A stretch of DNA of 64,000 nucleotides from Amphritea balenae (GCF_003858655.1 NZ_RQXV01000001.1:310001-374000), one strand, 5' to 3'. Shown: positions 25,252 to 35,549, counted from the stretch's first letter. The notes: generated from the sequence alone by a model not told the origin. Translations and numbers: made by a program.

Positions 25252-26991
25252 TCACTGCTGGCGCAGCGCTGAGGTGGCAGCCTGATCAACAGAGATCGAC
25301 TGAGAGTTGATCACGACACCGTATTCCTGTGCCGCTGCATCGAGAGACACCAGGCCATTGCGGTAATCATTAAGCACCGCTTCCGGTGAACGCTGCATCG
25401 GATCACCATAGCCGCCGCCACCTGGATTAAAGTTCGCGACCCGTTCACCCGGTTTAATACTGAGAATGGTATTGGCCTTATGAACCTGTTCCTGTTCGCC
25501 TTTCACTACCAGCTTGCCCAGCTTCGGTTCCAGCAGTTTGTTTTCTGCGCCGGCAGCGCCCATGGTTGGTATCTTCCGCCCTTCACCAAAGGCTACGACG
25601 GTCATCTCATGATCGATCGGCTCTACTTCCCATTCGGTACCAGAACCACCCCGGTACATCCCGGCGCCGCCGCTATCCTGAATCAGGCCATAACGTCGGA
25701 TGATGATCGGGTAGGAATACTCCAACAGCTCGGTATCACCGGAACTCAAAGCACCGAAACAGCACAGTGGACCACAGGCATGCCAGCCATCCATCACCTG
25801 AGTCGCACCGGCGCCTGAGATAATAGAGGCCAGTACCATCGTCACGTACTGCTCGCCGGTACGGGGATCGATACCCGCGATATTGACACCACTAGCATGA
25901 CCCCAGGATGCGGTGACCCGCTCGGGTGCGGCATCTTCCAGCGCTTTACGTACCGCATCGGTAAGGGTCTCCATCGGCGTCGTTGTACAGTTCACATGCG
26001 GCGCCGGTTCCTGCGCATTACAGAGGGTGCCCGGTTGACCCAGGTCGACCGTCACACAGCGATACAAGCCTTCGTTGTAAGGAGGCGGTAACTGGGCAAA
26101 CATCATCAGGCCCAGATAGACCCCTGACATCGAGTTGCCTTCATAGGAGTTAATAAAATAAGGGATCTGCGGAGGGCTCTGGACTTCAATATGTACCCGG
26201 TCACCTTTGATTGTGACTTTAGATGTGATCTCCATATCGCCAAAACCGTGACCTGAATCTTCAAGTACTGCAGAGCCGAAATATTCACCATCGGGTACCG
26301 CATCAATCAGAGAACGCATCTGACGATCGGCCATATTTTTCAGCTCGGCGATACAGGCCTGAACCTGCGCTACGCCATATTTATCTAACAGTGCAATCAG
26401 GTTTCGCTCACCGACACGACAAGCACCGAACTGAGCATTAAGATCACCTTCCTGATCTCGGCGGGCACGCATATTGGTCAGCAGCAGGTTGATAACATCC
26501 TCGCGACGCTCACCCTTATCCCAGAGCTTAACCGGTGGAATACGCAGGCCTTCGGCATAGATCTCGGTGGCATCCGGATTGTAGCCGGCCGGAACCGGGC
26601 CGCCGATGTCGGTCAGATGGCCTTTACAGACCGCCCAGAACACCAGTTCGCCTTTATAAAACACCGGTTTATACATACAGCAATCAAGAATATGACTGCC
26701 TTTATAGGCTGGATCGTTATGGTAGATAACATCGCCTTCGTGAATATCATCGCCAAAAAAATCAGCAATTTCTTTCATCGCAGGAATAAGCGAGCCCAGA
26801 TGGATCGGGATGTCCTGCCCTTGCAAAATCATCTCGGGAAAATGATCAAATAACGCATTACTGTAATCATGGGCCAGGTTAAAGACACTGGAACGACCGG
26901 TTTTTTCTAATGTCAGCGTCATCTCACGCTGCGCTGTTTCAAGCGCACCGCGGACAACCGCAAGTGTGATTGGATCGACACTGGTAGACAT
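25252..26991 (-). CDS. hyuB: hydantoinase/oxoprolinase family protein, B subunit
   Basis: 579 aa, the usual length for HyuB. Family motifs: DPITLAVVRGALETAQREMT, GDVIYHNDPAYKGSHILDCC (metal-binding area), GVYLGLMMFAQLPPPYNEGL and NFNPGGGGYGDPMQRSPEAV. It is the first gene of the leftward hyuBA pair and has AAGGGGTG upstream of the ATG. The substrate cannot be told from the sequence; the nearby LuxR regulator and TRAP transporter hint at uptake and breakdown of one organic compound. Confidence 0.88.
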   Translation of the reverse strand: MSTSVDPITLAVVRGALETAQREMTLTLEKTGRSSVFNLAHDYSNALFDHFPEMILQGQDIPIHLGSLIPAMKEIADFFGDDIHEGDVIYHNDPAYKGSHILDCCMYKPVFYKGELVFWAVCKGHLTDIGGPVPAGYNPDATEIYAEGLRIPPVKLWDKGERREDVINLLLTNMRARRDQEGDLNAQFGACRVGERNLIALLDKYGVAQVQACIAELKNMADRQMRSLIDAVPDGEYFGSAVLEDSGHGFGDMEITSKVTIKGDRVHIEVQSPPQIPYFINSYEGNSMSGVYLGLMMFAQLPPPYNEGLYRCVTVDLGQPGTLCNAQEPAPHVNCTTTPMETLTDAVRKALEDAAPERVTASWGHASGVNIAGIDPRTGEQYVTMVLASIISGAGATQVMDGWHACGPLCCFGALSSGDTELLEYSYPIIIRRYGLIQDSGGAGMYRGGSGTEWEVEPIDHEMTVVAFGEGRKIPTMGAAGAENKLLEPKLGKLVVKGEQEQVHKANTILSIKPGERVANFNPGGGGYGDPMQRSPEAVLNDYRNGLVSLDAAAQEYGVVINSQSISVDQAATSALRQQ

Positions 26992-27294
26992 ATTTGCACC
27001 CCTTATTGTTTTTGTCTTAATTGGGTTCGCCCTGCCCGGTGCACCTTGTGCAGGCCAGGGTCAAACGGGTTAACAAACAGTCTACGAAGCGGGACAGTGA
27101 ATTTATTGATAGGCCGGGACTTAGTTTTTGTACCACAGCGCACATCCGGACAAAGAAACAACAGTGACAACTACAGTTATAACGACAGCTACAACAACGC
27201 GGCAGACTTTTTGCTGAACCCGATACTGAGTTGTAGTAAATGCCAACTATACTGAAGTGAGACTTTCTGAATTCTGCGCAGCGGAGGTGTAGCA
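26992..27294. other. intergenic region upstream of hyuB
   Basis: It holds the hyuB promoter (leftward) and the start region of the small gene at 27295 (rightward). I see an imperfect hairpin around GGTGCACCTTGTGCAGGCC near 27036-27056, and no copy of the TACCCC-type operator found upstream of the dctP, etfB and buk genes. Confidence 0.4.
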
Positions 27295-27507
27295 ATGGAT
27301 CCGGTAACGCTCTTTGTGATTTTTATAACGACCTGGATTGTCTGCGGTATCAACGCTGCAAAACGGCTTAATGATTACTACCATCATCAGGGTGACCAGT
27401 TTTATGATGACCACTCTCAGGGTATATCTGAAGCGAACTTTTCAGTCTTTCTGCTGGGGCCTGTCGGGTTGGTCGGGGTTGTTTTATTACTCAAATCCGA
27501 GCAGTAA
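27295..27507 (+). CDS. small membrane protein, 70 aa
   Basis: Two hydrophobic segments (TLFVIFITTWIVCGINAA and VFLLGPVGLVGVVLLL) join through a short acidic, His-rich loop (YYHHQGDQFYDDHSQ). GGAGGT stands seven bases before the ATG. No family recognised. It sits alone between hyuB and the LuxR-type gene, in the same direction as the latter. Confidence 0.6.
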   Translation: MDPVTLFVIFITTWIVCGINAAKRLNDYYHHQGDQFYDDHSQGISEANFSVFLLGPVGLVGVVLLLKSEQ

Positions 27508-27727
27508 CGACCGGCTTATGAAACCCGCCACGGATTGCCGCACTGATCGCTCTGTAAAACAGCTGCGCTAAGTCGCTCATAACAGTCAGATTGTTACCCT
27601 TCTTTTGATTTATATCCTGTTAAAAACACAGAGTTTTTCCTGATTTAAATTTTCGGTTGTCTGAAACACAAAAGCAGGCTTTAATTAGCCTTTCCTGAGT
27701 TGGGTATAAGAGAAGGTTCTGACTATA

Positions 27728-28591
27728 GTGTCCAAATTCCATCGAGTTGCTAAACAACCCCTGCTGCAATGGCATGATGCTATTGCCGGAATTATTACCG
27801 ATGGCGTCAATGACGACGCAGTCGATAATCTGATGGATACCCTGCGCCGTATCGTCGACGCCGATGGCTGTAGTCTGATTGTCTATCCGGAAGGGTCTCA
27901 GCCTTTCTGCCCATTCCGTAAACGCCGTAAAGGTGAAGATCCCCGCATCCATATTGATCAGTACCTTGAACGTGCTTATCTGCTGGACCCGTTCTACCGT
28001 TTGGCGGTCGACGGCCCGGCTGAAGGGGTTTACTGCCTGTCCGATGTGGCGCCAGATGCCTTTAAACAAAGCGAGTTCTACCGGGTTTATTATCGCCTGG
28101 TAAACTTTGGTGATGAAGTTTGTCTGATTATTCCTGCGGAAAATGCCAGTATTCAGATCTCGGTGAGCCGTCAAAAAGACAAGCCTAAGTTTACCATTGC
28201 TCAGCAAGAACTGATCGCGCGGATCTACTCGACAGTACGCGCCATTTTGTTGAAATGGTGGACCTCGTCTAAGGCCGATAATAAAGAGAACTTCCTCGAC
28301 TCACATCTTGAGTGCGCGTTGAGTAATTTCGGCAGCTCAGTGCTGACACAACGGGAAACCCAGATCCTACAACTAGTGTTGCGAGGCTATGCGGTTAAGT
28401 ATATCGCCCAGAAGCTTGAGATCAGTCCGGAAACCATTAAGCATCACCGTAAGAACATCTATTCCAAACTGGATATCAACTCCCAGGCAGAGATGTTCCA
28501 TCTGTTTATCGACTCATTGCGTATGGTCACACCTGACTCACCACCTGACCCGCTGACTAATTATCTGAAGCCACCTTCGCAGCAAGATTAA
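27728..28591 (+). CDS. LuxR-type transcriptional regulator with GAF-like sensor
   Basis: 287 aa, GTG start. Residues 1-180 form a GAF-like effector domain (FGDEVCLIIPAENASIQISV, then the helix IAQQELIARIYSTVRAILLK). The C-terminal 65 residues are a LuxR/GerE helix-turn-helix (LTQRETQILQLVLRGYAVKY, then EISPETIKHHRKNIYSKL). Such solo LuxR proteins beside transporters and catabolic genes respond to the substrate rather than to AHLs. It is a candidate to bind the TACCCC-type inverted repeats at the TRAP, etf and buk promoters, though this is inference. Confidence 0.82.
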   Translation: MSKFHRVAKQPLLQWHDAIAGIITDGVNDDAVDNLMDTLRRIVDADGCSLIVYPEGSQPFCPFRKRRKGEDPRIHIDQYLERAYLLDPFYRLAVDGPAEGVYCLSDVAPDAFKQSEFYRVYYRLVNFGDEVCLIIPAENASIQISVSRQKDKPKFTIAQQELIARIYSTVRAILLKWWTSSKADNKENFLDSHLECALSNFGSSVLTQRETQILQLVLRGYAVKYIAQKLEISPETIKHHRKNIYSKLDINSQAEMFHLFIDSLRMVTPDSPPDPLTNYLKPPSQQD

Positions 28592-28618
28592 TCAGGAAAT
28601 AACAATTCAATAGTTAAG

Positions 28619-28644
28619 AAACCGGCCCTGAGCCGGTTTTTTTC
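28619..28644 (+). terminator. intrinsic terminator of the LuxR-type gene
   Basis: Stem AACCGGC-CCTGA-GCCGGTT followed by a run of T at about 28639-28643. It ends transcription 30-50 bases after the stop at 28591. Confidence 0.85.
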
Positions 28645-28859
28645 TATGAGCCTGAAGTATGACAGTTTGATGAAACTTTACCCGCTCCCTTTTTAAACCA
28701 CTCACCTGATTTAATTTTACGCTACTATTTCATGCAACCAACCAGTATCAAACCAGACAGACTACTGGCGTAACGGTGGCACCTGAGGGTTAAGATGCAT
28801 GCAATTACTGTTAAATCTGCAATTATGTGCTTCAATAAGTCCGACTGGGGGAATTATTT

Positions 28860-29255
28860 ATGGCATACCAATACACCATTACGGATTGTGGTGAGTATTT
28901 ACGATTAGAAGTACACGGCTCTCGTAAGGGTGTTGATGTTGCCAGAGAATCGCTGACTATGTGGAAAGAGGTCGCGGACACTTGTCAAAAACAGCAGCAT
29001 AATCTGATACTCGCTGTCTTCTATCTGTCTGGTATGCGATCACTCATGGATACCTTCAATATCGTCGAAGGCGTTCAGGATATGCTCTGGCCAGAACTGG
29101 CGATTGCCTATGTCGATATGGATCCGGAAAACCGTGAAGAAAATACCATGGCCGAACAGTCAGCCATGATACATGGCATTAACTTCAGGACTTTTTTGAG
29201 TGAAGAATCGGCCAGTAGCTGGCTAAAAGCGATGCACTCGACTTCGCTGCACTGA
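28860..29255 (+). CDS. small STAS/SpoIIAA-like sized protein, 131 aa
   Basis: 131 aa, soluble. It begins YQYTITDCGEYLRLEVHGSR and continues LTMWKEVADTCQKQQHNLIL and LWPELAIAYVDMDPENREEN. The alternating strand-helix order and length resemble SpoIIAA-like (STAS) proteins, but I do not see the phosphorylatable Ser motif and do not assign a function. GGGGG seven to eight bases before the ATG serves as ribosome site. It has its own bidirectional terminator. Confidence 0.6.
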   Translation: MAYQYTITDCGEYLRLEVHGSRKGVDVARESLTMWKEVADTCQKQQHNLILAVFYLSGMRSLMDTFNIVEGVQDMLWPELAIAYVDMDPENREENTMAEQSAMIHGINFRTFLSEESASSWLKAMHSTSLH

Positions 29256-29287
29256 ACTATTTATCAGCAACGCTAAAGTTTAAAAAC

Positions 29288-29315
29288 AAAAAAGCCGCTC
29301 ATCGAGCGGCTTTTT
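29288..29315. terminator. bidirectional intrinsic terminator
   Basis: AAAAAGCCGCTCATCGAGCGGCTTTTT, an 8-bp GC-rich stem with A-run on one side and T-run on the other. It separates the rightward 131-aa gene (stop 29255) from the leftward dctM gene (stop 29354). Confidence 0.9.
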
Positions 29316-29353
29316 AAGTTCTGTCATATCGACACTGTTTAGAAACTCAGGGT

Positions 29354-30679
29354 TTATGAGCCAAATATCAACCCAGGCAACCAAAGTGCGATTTGAGGGT
29401 AGATAACTACCAGCGCCAGTCCAATAACCTGCAGAATGATAAACGGGATCACCGCTTTATACAGGTCATAAATTGTAATTGATGGCGGCGCCACCGATCG
29501 CATATAAAAGAGATTATAGCCAAAGGGGGGTGTGAGATAGGCGGTTTGCATGCTGATAATAAACAGCACGGCGAACCAGACCGTATCGAAGCCCAACTCT
29601 TGTACGATAGGTACAAACAGCGGCACTGTAATGAATACAATGGCAAAGTCATCCAGGAACATGCCCAGAATAAAGTACGTTGCCAGCATCGCTACAATAA
29701 CCAGGTATGGCGAAAGATTGGAATCTTCAACCAGCTCAGTAATCAGCATACCGGCACCCAAACCGATATAGACCTTACTGAAGAACACCGCGGCGATAGT
29801 AATCCACAGCAGCATACCCATCAGCTGCGTGGTACTCATCAATACTTCTTTCAGCATCTTCACATTAAGTGTGCGATAGATTGCCGCACAGATAAGCGAA
29901 CCTGCTGCACCGATAGCCGAAGCTTCGGAAGGAGAAGTAACACCACCGATGATAAAGCCCAGTACGGTACCGATTAACGCACCCGGTAGAATCAATGCTT
30001 TTAGCGCTTTGATCTTACCAATGCCGTCTACGCGTTCAGCCATAGAAAGCGGTGGCGCTTTTTCGGGGTTTTTCACTGCAAACAGATAGATATACACCAT
30101 GTATATACCGGCCAGCATCAGGCCTGGCATCAGGCCAGCAGCAAACAGCTTACCTACCGACTCACGGGCCAGGAAGGCATACACGATCATCAATACGCTT
30201 GGCGGTATCAGGAAGCCCAGTGCTCCACCGGCCATAATGGTACCGGTCACCAGCTTTTTATCGTAACCACGTTTGAGCATCGATGGCAGCGCGATAATAC
30301 CCAGACTCACCGTTGCCGCGCCAGATACACCGGCCATTGCCGCAATGATGGCACAGATAATCACAGTACCCATTCCCAGACCACCAGGAATCCCGCCCAT
30401 CAGTTTGTTTATCATTTCAAACAGATCGTCGGTAATGCCGGAGCGCTGAAGCATCAGGCCCATAAAGATGAACATTGGCAAGGCTACCAGCAGGAAGTTA
30501 TCCATTGCCGAGAAAGCACTGGTTGCCAGCAACTCAAGGCCGGCTGGGCCCCACAGGAAATATGCTGAGCCCACACCGACAGTCAGCAACGCCCAGGTCA
30601 GGGGCGCCCCCATTGCCAGCAGGATCAGCATGGAAAAGAACATGCCTAAAGTAACCACTAAGGGATCTAGATCTAACAC
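29354..30679 (-). CDS. dctM: TRAP transporter large permease
   Basis: 441 aa, about 12 hydrophobic segments, as in DctM. Recognisable blocks: LVALPMFIFMGLMLQRSGIT, GVSGAATVSLGIIALPSMLK, GYDKKLVTGTIMAGGALGFL and PPFGYNLFYMRSVAPP. With DctQ and DctP it forms a Na+-driven importer of an organic acid. It is the last gene of dctP-dctQ-dctM; the 100-bp gap to dctQ is longer than usual. Confidence 0.9.
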   Translation of the reverse strand: MLDLDPLVVTLGMFFSMLILLAMGAPLTWALLTVGVGSAYFLWGPAGLELLATSAFSAMDNFLLVALPMFIFMGLMLQRSGITDDLFEMINKLMGGIPGGLGMGTVIICAIIAAMAGVSGAATVSLGIIALPSMLKRGYDKKLVTGTIMAGGALGFLIPPSVLMIVYAFLARESVGKLFAAGLMPGLMLAGIYMVYIYLFAVKNPEKAPPLSMAERVDGIGKIKALKALILPGALIGTVLGFIIGGVTSPSEASAIGAAGSLICAAIYRTLNVKMLKEVLMSTTQLMGMLLWITIAAVFFSKVYIGLGAGMLITELVEDSNLSPYLVIVAMLATYFILGMFLDDFAIVFITVPLFVPIVQELGFDTVWFAVLFIISMQTAYLTPPFGYNLFYMRSVAPPSITIYDLYKAVIPFIILQVIGLALVVIYPQIALWLPGLIFGS

Positions 30680-30778
30680 AAATACACCTGCTTAAAATCT
30701 GAGAAGCCTGATCGAGAAAGAAACTGCTATCGAGACAGACTTGGGGGATTTACAGAGAGAGGTTGAGTAGCAGCCGGA

Positions 30779-31300
30779 TTAAACTTGCGGTTCCGGCTGC
30801 ACACCCAGAGCGATCATAGTGCTACGAATAACATTCACTATACTCTGTAAAATCATCAGGCCGATGGCCAGAGGAAGCACGGACTTAAATGGATACACTA
30901 TCGGTGCCCAGGTACTCTTAGACGACACTTCTTTAATCGCCCAGGAATCTGCAGCGAAATTAAAAGCGATGTAAAAGAATATTGAGAACACCACCAGACC
31001 GATCACACCTGTGATCACGTCTAGTACAGCACGACCCCGTTCAGGGAACAGGTTATAGATCACTTCACTACGTACATGACCGTGATGTTTATGGGTATAA
31101 ACACCGGCTAGGATACAGAAGGTTCCATACAGCATCGTGGTTGATTCGTGTGCCCACGAAGTAGGGCTGAGAAAAAGATATCTCGCCCCTACCTCGTAGC
31201 AAAGTCCTGCTATCATGGCCAGACACAACCAGGAGAAGGTCCGGCCTACCCACTCAGATACCCTGTCTTGAAAAGCAAGATATTGAGAAAGTTTTGACAT
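30779..31300 (-). CDS. dctQ: TRAP transporter small permease
   Basis: 173 aa with four membrane segments and the DctQ-type motifs YEVGARYLFLSPTSWAHEST and GVYTHKHHGHVRSEVIYNLF. It joins the substrate-binding protein to the DctM channel. The dctP stop and the dctQ ATG overlap as TAATG at 31298-31302, so translation is coupled. Confidence 0.88.
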   Translation of the reverse strand: MSKLSQYLAFQDRVSEWVGRTFSWLCLAMIAGLCYEVGARYLFLSPTSWAHESTTMLYGTFCILAGVYTHKHHGHVRSEVIYNLFPERGRAVLDVITGVIGLVVFSIFFYIAFNFAADSWAIKEVSSKSTWAPIVYPFKSVLPLAIGLMILQSIVNVIRSTMIALGVQPEPQV

Positions 31301-32316
31301 TAAGCTCTCCCGGTAGCCTTAGCAGTCGCAACGATTGCTTCAACAGCTTTAGCGTTACGGGCAGACTTAGCGCCTTCTTCTTTCCACACATCCATTGCAG
31401 CTGCAGTCAGTGCATTGGAATCAGCAGCAGGCAGAGAAGCAAACTCAAAGATACCTTCGCCGTTCACATCCAGACAGCCGTTTACGTTCCAGGCGTGCAT
31501 GTTAGTTGCGTGCTTAGCAGTCGCCAGCTCGATCGCTTTCTGCTGATCTTCAGACATGGAATTCCATTTCTTCATGTTGATCAGCATGCCATCTGCGTAA
31601 CCTGGGTTAATCATGTTCAGGTGTGTGTAGTACTTAGCAGATTCGTGCAGTTTCAGCGCTTTATATTCCAGAGAACCGCCGTAGATAACACCGTCGATTG
31701 CACCGGTAGACAGAGCTACATACAGCTCCTGGCTTGGCAGGTATACCGTTGGGATACCGAACTTTTCAAGAATACCAGCTACAGTTGCAGTAGCACGGAT
31801 CTTCATGTTTTTCAGATCTTCCAGGCTCTTAACCGGCTTAGTCGTCAGCAGATCGTAAGGACCACCGAAGATAGCACCCAGGTACTTTACGCCTTTCTCA
31901 GCATAAGCTTCTTCCAGCAGGGCGGTCAGACCCTTATTCTGGTGCAGGTACATAGCCTCATCGTAGCTAGTCCACGCACCTGGAACACCAGATTCGATCT
32001 TAGCGATGTCCAGCTGACCCGCCCAGTAACCCGCGTAACCCTGACACATGTCCAGCGTACCCTTAGATACAGCGTCCAGCATCTGGTCGTTAGGCACTAG
32101 TTCAGAACCACGGAAGCGCTGGATTCGAACAGTCTTGTTAGAAACAGTCTTAACGTCGTCAGCAAAGGTCTTGTACAGATCATCGGTCTCTGTACCGTAC
32201 AGCGTTTGCATACGCAGACGTACTTTATCACCTGCATTTGCAGTAGTAGAGGAAAGGGCCAGTGGTGCTGCAGCCATACCGGTTGCAGCTGCTTTCAGCA
32301 AATCTCTTCTTTTCAC
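31300..32316 (-). CDS. dctP: TRAP transporter substrate-binding protein
   Basis: 338 aa, GTG start with AAGGAAGAAG upstream. The N-terminus MKRRDLLKAAATGMAAAPLA carries a twin-arginine signal, cleaved probably after ANA near residue 28. The mature part shows the DctP pattern: VAGILEKFGIPTVYLPSQEL, YVALSTGAIDGVIYGGSLEY and INMKKWNSMSEDQQKAIEL. The YLP-to-GVIYGG region corresponds to the ligand-contact strand of TRAP receptors. The carboxylate bound is unknown; its place next to butyrate-type genes suggests a short or medium organic acid. Confidence 0.9.
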   Translation of the reverse strand: MKRRDLLKAAATGMAAAPLALSSTTANAGDKVRLRMQTLYGTETDDLYKTFADDVKTVSNKTVRIQRFRGSELVPNDQMLDAVSKGTLDMCQGYAGYWAGQLDIAKIESGVPGAWTSYDEAMYLHQNKGLTALLEEAYAEKGVKYLGAIFGGPYDLLTTKPVKSLEDLKNMKIRATATVAGILEKFGIPTVYLPSQELYVALSTGAIDGVIYGGSLEYKALKLHESAKYYTHLNMINPGYADGMLINMKKWNSMSEDQQKAIELATAKHATNMHAWNVNGCLDVNGEGIFEFASLPAADSNALTAAAMDVWKEEGAKSARNAKAVEAIVATAKATGRA

Positions 32317-32417
32317 TATCTTCTTCCTTTTTTTATATGCTCTGATGGCTAGGGTTGTCGGAATCTCACCAAGCTATTCACTCGTGAATAACATCAGTCA
32401 GTATCCTGATAACGCCT

Positions 32418-32435
32418 CTACCCCTCAGGGAGTAG
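32418..32435. promoter_or_regulatory. TACCCC-type inverted repeat upstream of dctP
   Basis: CTACCCCTCAGGGAGTAG, a near-palindrome of 18 bp, 102-119 bp upstream of the dctP start. It matches elements at similar distances from etfB and buk. Confidence 0.6.
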
Positions 32436-32651
32436 ATGTTCGTTATTTTTAACATCATTTATTACAAATAGAAAGCAAGCACTGTGCAAAAAACCACCAG
32501 CCAACCTTGTAATTACAATAGCTATTCAGCGTTCAAAATCAACCTAAATGACCCGGTCACACGCCTTGAATATTACCCTATGCTATTGTTTTTTATGATG
32601 AATCTTTTCTAGATGAAAAACCTGACGTTCTCCACCCTGCTAAGCTTATTG

Positions 32652-32690
32652 CCCCCCTTAGGAGGCCCTACCCCTTTCAGGGGATGACCA
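32652..32690. promoter_or_regulatory. second TACCCC-type element in the dctP upstream region
   Basis: CTACCCCTTTCAGGGGATG at 32668-32686, followed by ACCAGC, next to GCCCCCCTTAGGAGGCC. The right half AGGGGATGACCAGC is nearly the same as GGGGGATGCCAGC upstream of buk. About 335-375 bp before dctP and beyond the ETF-QO stop codon. The rest of 32317-32779 shows no gene. Confidence 0.55.
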
Positions 32691-32779
32691 GCGTTCAATA
32701 TTCTGAACGTTAATCTAAATCAAGTTTCAATGCCTGGGTTTAATACAAAGCAACCCGACCTGAATTACTGTATTAAAAA

Positions 32780-34444
32780 TCACATGTTCGGATAATTCGG
32801 ACCACCGGCACCTTCCGGCACTACCCAGGTAATATTCTGAGCAGGATCTTTAATATCGCAGGTCTTACAGTGCAAACAGTTCTGACTGTTGATCTGAAAG
32901 CGCTGAGCGCCCTCTTCGTCTTCTACCACTTCATATACACCGGCAGGACAATAGCGTTGTGCCGGCTCAGCAAACCGGGTCAGATTCTGACCCAGAGGTA
33001 TCTGTGCATCGGTTAGCTTCAGGTGGCAGAGCTGATCTTCTTCATGGTTAGTATTAGATAGAAATACCGACGACAACTTATCGAAGCTGAGAACTCCATC
33101 TGGCTTTGGATAATCAATAACCGGGGCTTCAGAGGCCAGTTTCAGCTGCGCATGGTCCTCGCTGTTATCCCGAAGGGTCAGCGGTAGCTTGCCGTTAAAG
33201 ATGTTCTGATCGACAAAGTTAAAGGCGCCACCCATGATGGCGCCAAATTTATGCATCGCCGGACCAAAATTACGACTGCGGTACAGCTCATCGTAAAGCC
33301 AGCTATTTTTGAAGTTATCTGCAAAAGTGGTCAGTTCCTGATTACCACTTTGCTGTTCAGCCGAGCTTAACGCCTGGAAAATAGATTCAGCAGCAACCAT
33401 ACCGGACTTCATCGCCGTATGAGTGCCTTTGATCTTAGCGAAGTTCAGGGTACCGGCGTTGCAACCGAGCACCAGTCCGCCTGGGAAGGTCATTTTAGGC
33501 AGCGCGTTGAAACCACCTTTGGTAATCGCCCGTGCACCGTAGGAAACGCGTTTACCACCTTCCAGATGCTGTTTCAGCACCGGATGATGCTTCAGGCGCT
33601 GGAATTCATCGAACGGGCTCAGATGCGGGTTCGAGTAATTCAGGTCGATAATCAAACCCACTACCGCCTGGTTATTCTCGGTGTGATAAAGGAAAAAGCC
33701 ACCAGTGGTATCGTTGCTCATCGGCCAGCCAGCACCGTGTAATACCAGGCCGGGTTCAGACTTTTCTGCCGGGATATCCCAAAGCTCTTTAATACCGATA
33801 CCGTAATGCTGTGCATCGGCATCGGACTGCAGATCGAAACGCTGCATCAGCTCTTTACCCAGATGACCGCGACAGCCTTCTGAGAAGATAGTGTACTTAG
33901 CGTGTAATTCCATGCCCGGCATATAGCTGTCTTTCTGCTCACCGGCTTCAGAGATACCCATATCACCGGTCGCGATGCCTTTAACACTGCCATCTTCGTG
34001 ATACAGCACTTCAGAGGCGGCGAAGCCCGGGAAAATCTCAACCCCCAGCTGCTCAGCCTGTTCCGCCAGCCAGCGACAAACATTACCCAGGCTGACGATA
34101 TAGTTACCCTCGTTGTGCATCGTTTTCGGCACTAAGGCGTTCGGAATCTGTCGGCCTTTGTGTTCGTCCTTCAACAGGAAGATCTGATCTTCAGTGACCG
34201 GAGTATTCAGCGGTGCACCCAGCTCTTTCCAGTTCGGGAACAGTTCATTCATGGCGCGCGGTTCCATCACCGCGCCAGAGAGGATATGGGCCCCTACTTC
34301 AGAGCCCTTTTCGACCACGCAAATCATCAGCTCGGTGTCATTTTCCTGGGCCAGCTGCGCTAGCCGACAGGCAGTGGAGAGACCCGCGGGCCCTGCTCCA
34401 ACAATAACAACATCGAATTCCATAGACTCACGTTCAATCGTCAT
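32780..34444 (-). CDS. etfD: electron-transfer flavoprotein-ubiquinone oxidoreductase
   Basis: 554 aa, the usual length of ETF-QO. N-terminal FAD site VVIVGAGPAGLSTACRLAQL, middle membrane-associated quinone region, and C-terminal 4Fe-4S cluster ligands in CPAGVYEVVE and CLHCKTCDIKDPAQNITW. It takes electrons from reduced ETF and passes them to ubiquinone, on the inner membrane. It lies downstream of etfB-etfA in the same direction, 152 bp after etfA, so acyl-CoA dehydrogenase electrons can enter the chain. Confidence 0.93.
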   Translation of the reverse strand: MTIERESMEFDVVIVGAGPAGLSTACRLAQLAQENDTELMICVVEKGSEVGAHILSGAVMEPRAMNELFPNWKELGAPLNTPVTEDQIFLLKDEHKGRQIPNALVPKTMHNEGNYIVSLGNVCRWLAEQAEQLGVEIFPGFAASEVLYHEDGSVKGIATGDMGISEAGEQKDSYMPGMELHAKYTIFSEGCRGHLGKELMQRFDLQSDADAQHYGIGIKELWDIPAEKSEPGLVLHGAGWPMSNDTTGGFFLYHTENNQAVVGLIIDLNYSNPHLSPFDEFQRLKHHPVLKQHLEGGKRVSYGARAITKGGFNALPKMTFPGGLVLGCNAGTLNFAKIKGTHTAMKSGMVAAESIFQALSSAEQQSGNQELTTFADNFKNSWLYDELYRSRNFGPAMHKFGAIMGGAFNFVDQNIFNGKLPLTLRDNSEDHAQLKLASEAPVIDYPKPDGVLSFDKLSSVFLSNTNHEEDQLCHLKLTDAQIPLGQNLTRFAEPAQRYCPAGVYEVVEDEEGAQRFQINSQNCLHCKTCDIKDPAQNITWVVPEGAGGPNYPNM

Positions 34445-34596
34445 ACAACCCTCACACCTTTTCTAATATTCTGCAGTCGAAGCAGAATGCTTCTGGCAAG
34501 GCAAAAGACAACGAAATAGCGCAGCTTACAGTTGTAAGTGAGCATATTGAGGCGTCTTTTAACGCCGTCCAGAAGCGCTCTGAACGGCTGCCATGA

Positions 34597-35538
34597 TTAA
34601 ATCTTGCTTTCAAACTCCGGCATAACCTCAAACAGATCTGCTACCAGACCGTAATCAGCAACGGAGAAGATTGGCGATTCTTCGTCTTTGTTGATCGCAA
34701 CGATCACCTTAGAGTCTTTCATACCTGCCAGATGCTGAATCGCACCGGAGATACCCACCGCAATATAAAGTTCTGGCGCAACGATCTTACCGGTCTGACC
34801 GACCTGCATATCGTTAGGTACAAAGCCTGCGTCAACCGCTGCACGGGAAGCACCTACCGCCGCACCCAGCTTATCTGCAACGCCATCCAGCAATTTGAAG
34901 TTATCGCCGTTACCCATACCGCGGCCACCGGAAATAATAACGCTGGCAGCGGTCAGATCAGGACGATCAGATACCGCCAGTTCATCAGCTACGTGACGGG
35001 AGATACCTGCATCTTCTGCAAAACTGATCGCTTCAACGGCGGCAGCACCACCTTCGGCAGCAACAGCATCAAAACCAGTACCACGCACGGTGATGACCTG
35101 CTTCGCTTCGCTGCTCTGAACGGTTGCGATTGCATTACCCGCATAGATAGGACGCTTAAAAGTATCTGCACTCTCTACCGCGATAATGTCGGAAATTTGG
35201 GCCACATCCAGCACAGCTGCTACACGGGGCATAAAGTTCTTACCGGTAGTGGTTGCTGGTGCCAGGATATGGCTATAGTTTGCTGCCAGTTCTGTTACCA
35301 GCAGGCTCATGTTTTCAGCCAGTTGATGGCTGTAGATAGCGCTATCGGCCAGCAGTACTTTACTAACACCAGCCGCTTTGGCTGCGGCATCGGCAACGGC
35401 CTGGCACCCAGCGCCGGCGACCAATACTTCAATCTCACCACCAGCCGACTTTACGATATCTGTCGCCGCCTGAATAACGTTCAGAGTAACCGGCTTAAGT
35501 TCGGCATTATCGTGCTCAGCAATAACCAGAATTGTCAT
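34597..35538 (-). CDS. etfA: electron transfer flavoprotein, alpha subunit
   Basis: 313 aa. The C-terminal FAD-binding segment is clear: [40 protein letters not shown] and [20 protein letters not shown]. The N-terminal domain begins [20 protein letters not shown]. With EtfB it carries electrons from acyl-CoA dehydrogenases to ETF-QO. It starts 11 bp after etfB. Confidence 0.95.
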   Translation of the reverse strand: MTILVIAEHDNAELKPVTLNVIQAATDIVKSAGGEIEVLVAGAGCQAVADAAAKAAGVSKVLLADSAIYSHQLAENMSLLVTELAANYSHILAPATTTGKNFMPRVAAVLDVAQISDIIAVESADTFKRPIYAGNAIATVQSSEAKQVITVRGTGFDAVAAEGGAAAVEAISFAEDAGISRHVADELAVSDRPDLTAASVIISGGRGMGNGDNFKLLDGVADKLGAAVGASRAAVDAGFVPNDMQVGQTGKIVAPELYIAVGISGAIQHLAGMKDSKVIVAINKDEESPIFSVADYGLVADLFEVMPEFESKI

Positions 35539-35549
35539 CGATATTCCCC